Assembly: GCA_027295435.1 (NCBI GenBank)
Contig: JAPUKX010000028.1
Coordinates: forward strand, 1-7,401
Direction of reading: 5' to 3'
DNA length: 7,401 nucleotides
Source: Planctomycetota bacterium
Lineage (GTDB): Bacteria; Planctomycetota; Phycisphaerae; Phycisphaerales; SM1A02
The translations under genes and the position numbers were made by a program. Below are positions 7,001 to 7,401 of the stretch, in pieces. The notes under the pieces were generated by a model. That model saw only the letters and a program-made list of their open reading frames with translations. It was not told the origin of the DNA and searched no databases. Position 1 is the stretch's first letter, and each line of letters starts with the position of its first letter.

Positions 7001-7042
7001 GGGTTGAGGGCGAACTTCGATGCGGTGAACGCTGCTAGGCAT
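4028..7042 (-). CDS. purL: Phosphoribosylformylglycinamidine synthase PurL with tandem N-terminal PurS-like domains
   Basis: The synthetase subunit: ATP-dependent amidation of FGAR to FGAM with ammonia from PurQ. With the ATG at 7042 it has 1004 residues. Residues 7-76 and 85-154 are two PurS-like repeats sharing IEV-x-P-x-PG-x2-DP, and a linker follows. The first synthetase half has TWSEHCVHK (222-230), KVETHNHPSAIEPYGGAATG (313-332), GRTGRDGIHGATFSS (456-470), DCGAGGFSSAVGEMG (517-531) and SPTEIWISEAQERM (551-564). The second half has KPLVGPEGDGPSDA (686-699), DNFCWP (755-760), FISGKDSLNNQF (789-800) and SAHDCSEGG (896-904). It is organised like large PurL without the C-terminal glutaminase. 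Three in-frame palindrome-encoded insertions sit near residues 243-260, 364-381 and 630-651. The frame is open to 7180, but that extension overlaps rnhA and shows no PurS similarity; MPSSVHRIEVRPQPG is the natural domain start. No strong Shine-Dalgarno is visible. Confidence 0.95.
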   Translation of the reverse strand: MPSSVHRIEVRPQPGHPDPRGAAACRDAASLGFSSPPSRIETAAVYLIHGDLSEQHVRQLAEELLADPVLETATIGAAPPTSDTLIEVHPLPGVMDPDAEAVELAIRAMLGAHVEVRTARRYDLHGTDASTARLVAERCLANTVIHSIHDQPYHPEAFVAGSPHDLCIVSVPLSELDDAALVKLSRKAHFFLSLDEMKSIQAEYRRLGSDPREIELETIAQTWSEHCVHKTLKSTIRYQEQITDAQSPRIPIRGRPGHEINPDGSITIHNLFKSTIVAATEQLIADGVDWCPSVFVDNAGVIAFDDDHAVCFKVETHNHPSAIEPYGGAATGIGGCIRDIIGTGLAAKPIAATDVFCVAYPDHWSQSPRRARRRLPAQVRQLPNGCLHPRRILTEVVAGVRDYGNRMGIPTLNGAVWFDDDYVGNPLVFCGCIGVMQRKKISGDPQPGDRIVVIGGRTGRDGIHGATFSSAQLTDTHADEFSHAVQIGNAVTEKKLLDAILEARDHPQGCLFHAITDCGAGGFSSAVGEMGRHLGAEVHLDRAPLKYEGLSPTEIWISEAQERMVLAVPPRNVDQLRAICNLHEAEMCELGQFGTDGQELILRYEGREVGRLSMNFLHEGLPQLTREATWNPPVSRGLDSPPLAAGDRPNSIADTLLRLLAHPNIASKRWIIRQYDHEVQGGSIIKPLVGPEGDGPSDAAVILPLLDSTRGLAIANGLATGLRDDPYLMALAAIDECVRNLVCVGADPSRIALLDNFCWPSCDDPRNLGALVRAAEACYDGALAYRAPFISGKDSLNNQFTTSDGKTIEIPPTLLISGIGTVPDVSRCVTMDAKESGNLLLVVGCPASSAIGGSHFEMLSGDSEAGHSPLPAVDLNVAPRIARLVAGLINDGLVSSAHDCSEGGLLVAAAEMTIASGLGLQLDLADLPAEDDPPLEHRCFCEQPARYLLEIRPDDLAEVSSRLHDLPGAVIGTFNSSSRLTLAGDQLDVSVKELQAAWLGTLDW
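5106..5149. repeat. Double palindrome inserted in frame in purL (linker between synthetase halves)
   Basis: Two 18-base hairpins lie side by side. CCCGCCGC/GCGGCGGG has an AA loop (5106-5123), and CCCCCGG/CCGGGGG has the loop CTTA (5132-5149). They are joined by CTATCTAG, which lets an alternative hairpin GGGCTA/TAGCCC form (5121-5134). On the coding strand the segment adds about 20 residues (WNPPVSRGLDSPPLAAGDR, 630-648) right after REAT, in the linker between the two halves of the PurL synthetase. The Pro/Gly-rich peptide has no counterpart in ordinary PurL as I recall it. Confidence 0.65.
5914..5949. repeat. Copy 2 of a 36-nt palindromic element, in frame in purL
   Basis: The core at 5920-5943 has arms GCCTACGCCG and CGGCGTGGGC, 10 bp with one G-T pair around the loop TGCT, flanked by CTGGA and TTTGGG. 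It shares 26 of 36 bases with the copy at 6274-6309, and 24 of 26 outside the ten central bases. On the coding strand it encodes SQSPRRARRRLP (residues 365-376) in an Arg-rich loop between DVFCVAYPDH and LPNGCLHPRRIL. Ordinary PurL proteins, as I recall them, have only a short connection there. Confidence 0.7.
6274..6309. repeat. Copy 1 of a 36-nt palindromic element, in frame in purL
   Basis: The core at 6280-6303 has perfectly complementary arms GCCCACGGAT and ATCCGTGGGC around the loop TGGA, with flanks CTGGA and TTTGGG as in the copy at 5914-5949. Translation gives QSPRIPIRGRPG (246-257), in the same codon phase as copy 2, so both begin QSPR and keep an Arg at the eighth and a Pro at the eleventh position. 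It lies just after the WSEHCVHK active-site motif, in the connection to the strand reading ITIHNLFKSTI. Confidence 0.7.
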
Positions 7043-7147
7043 GTCCGGCCGGGATCGCCGCTCGCTGCGAGAGACGTCTTCGGATCGTATCGTCGCCTGC
7101 TCACCGAGACCATCGCGCGCAGGCAAACCCTTCGCCGCCGGGACCTC

Positions 7148-7153
7148 TACAAT
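7148..7153 (+). promoter_or_regulatory. Possible -10 box of rnhA, suggesting a leaderless transcript
   Basis: TACAAT matches five of six bases of the sigma-70 -10 consensus and stands out in GC-rich DNA. Only 8 bases separate it from the rnhA ATG, so transcription would begin at or next to the start codon. No Shine-Dalgarno lies in that gap, consistent with leaderless translation. No good -35 hexamer was seen at the usual spacing. The 119-base divergent interval 7043-7161 must also hold the purL promoter; on the minus strand only a weak TACGAT (7084-7089) was found. Confidence 0.4.
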
Positions 7154-7161
7154 CACTGTCG

Positions 7162-7401
7162 ATGCCGCAACCAAAGCCACATGTCGAGATGTACACCGAC
7201 GGGGCCTGCTCGGGAAACCCCGGCCCGGGCGGCTGGGCCTACATCCTCAAGCACCCCGACAGCCGGCGGGTGCAGGAACGCTCCGGCGGTGAACGGGCCA
7301 CCACCAACAACCGCATGGAGCTCATGTCGGTGATCGAGGGCCTCCGATCTCTGGACGGGGCTTGCCAAATCGATCTGTACTCCGACAGCCAGTACGTCTG
7401 C
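7162..7401 (+). CDS. rnhA: Ribonuclease HI, N-terminal part (3' end outside window)
   Basis: The frame begins ATG at 7162 and is open to the right edge, giving 80 residues, about half of a typical ~150-residue RNase HI. The enzyme cuts the RNA strand of RNA-DNA hybrids in the cytosol (R-loops, replication primers). Matching motifs are EMYTDGACSGNPGPGGWAYI (residues 9-28), TTNNRMELM (47-55) and LYSDSQYV (72-79). Three of the four metal-binding carboxylates are visible: D13, E53 and D75, equivalent to D10, E48 and D70 of the E. coli enzyme. The fourth should lie beyond the window. It is transcribed divergently from purL. The internal ATG at 7189 would remove part of the first strand, so 7162 is preferred. 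Confidence 0.95.
   Translation, partial: MPQPKPHVEMYTDGACSGNPGPGGWAYILKHPDSRRVQERSGGERATTNNRMELMSVIEGLRSLDGACQIDLYSDSQYVC

Noticed and set aside
7084..7112. Minus-strand TACGAT with a possible -35 (TGGTCT) as the purL promoter
   Set aside because: The -35 matches the consensus at only three of six positions, too weak to report as a promoter; mentioned only in the context of the divergent region.
7043..7180. 46-residue N-terminal extension of PurL up to the ATG at 7180
   Set aside because: It overlaps the first codons of rnhA, shows no PurS similarity and would consume the divergent promoter region. The PurS-like repeat begins cleanly after the ATG at 7042.

Overview
The window looks like chromosomal DNA from a GC-rich member of the Planctomycetota (Phycisphaerae or a relative, possibly from a metagenome). 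This is inferred from three things: a membrane protein with the C-x2-C-x-YNLRGL...CPECG zinc ribbon common in that phylum, a dockerin/EF-hand protein with an LLADWG...DFNGDGTVD segment, and a PurL carrying fused PurS-like domains. No phage, IS element, CRISPR array, tRNA or rRNA was seen.

Layout. The left end (1-975, + strand) holds the 3' part of a calcium-binding dockerin/EF-hand protein and a small orphan ORF that may be its frameshifted tail. A perfect 12-bp hairpin at 1011-1038 separates these from a convergent four-gene cluster on the minus strand. In transcription order the cluster is purL (7042-4028), purQ (3959-3156), a zinc-ribbon multispanning membrane protein (3104-2115) and a Gfo/Idh/MocA sugar oxidoreductase (2118-1087). 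The last two overlap by an ATGA. At the right edge the first 80 codons of RNase HI (rnhA) run divergently from purL. Its start codon lies 8 bases after a TACAAT box.

How the genes fit together. PurL and PurQ form FGAM synthase, step four of de novo purine synthesis. PurQ releases ammonia from glutamine and PurL uses ATP to amidate FGAR. The usual third subunit, PurS, is not a separate gene here. Two tandem PurS-like repeats occupy the first ~155 residues of PurL. The two downstream genes have no evident purine role and may simply be co-transcribed; the oxidoreductase resembles the GnnA-type UDP-amino-sugar branch.

Most interesting signal. purL is interrupted by three in-frame palindromic DNA segments, each encoding extra residues in a loop or inter-domain linker. 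Two (5914-5949 and 6274-6309) are copies of one 36-nt element. They have 24/26 identical flanking bases, the same reading phase and a stem that differs by compensatory base pairs. The third (5106-5149) is a double GC-rich palindrome of another type, and a related-looking hairpin (4006-4024) sits between purL and purQ. This suggests a dispersed, protein-coding palindromic repeat family analogous to the Rickettsia palindromic elements.
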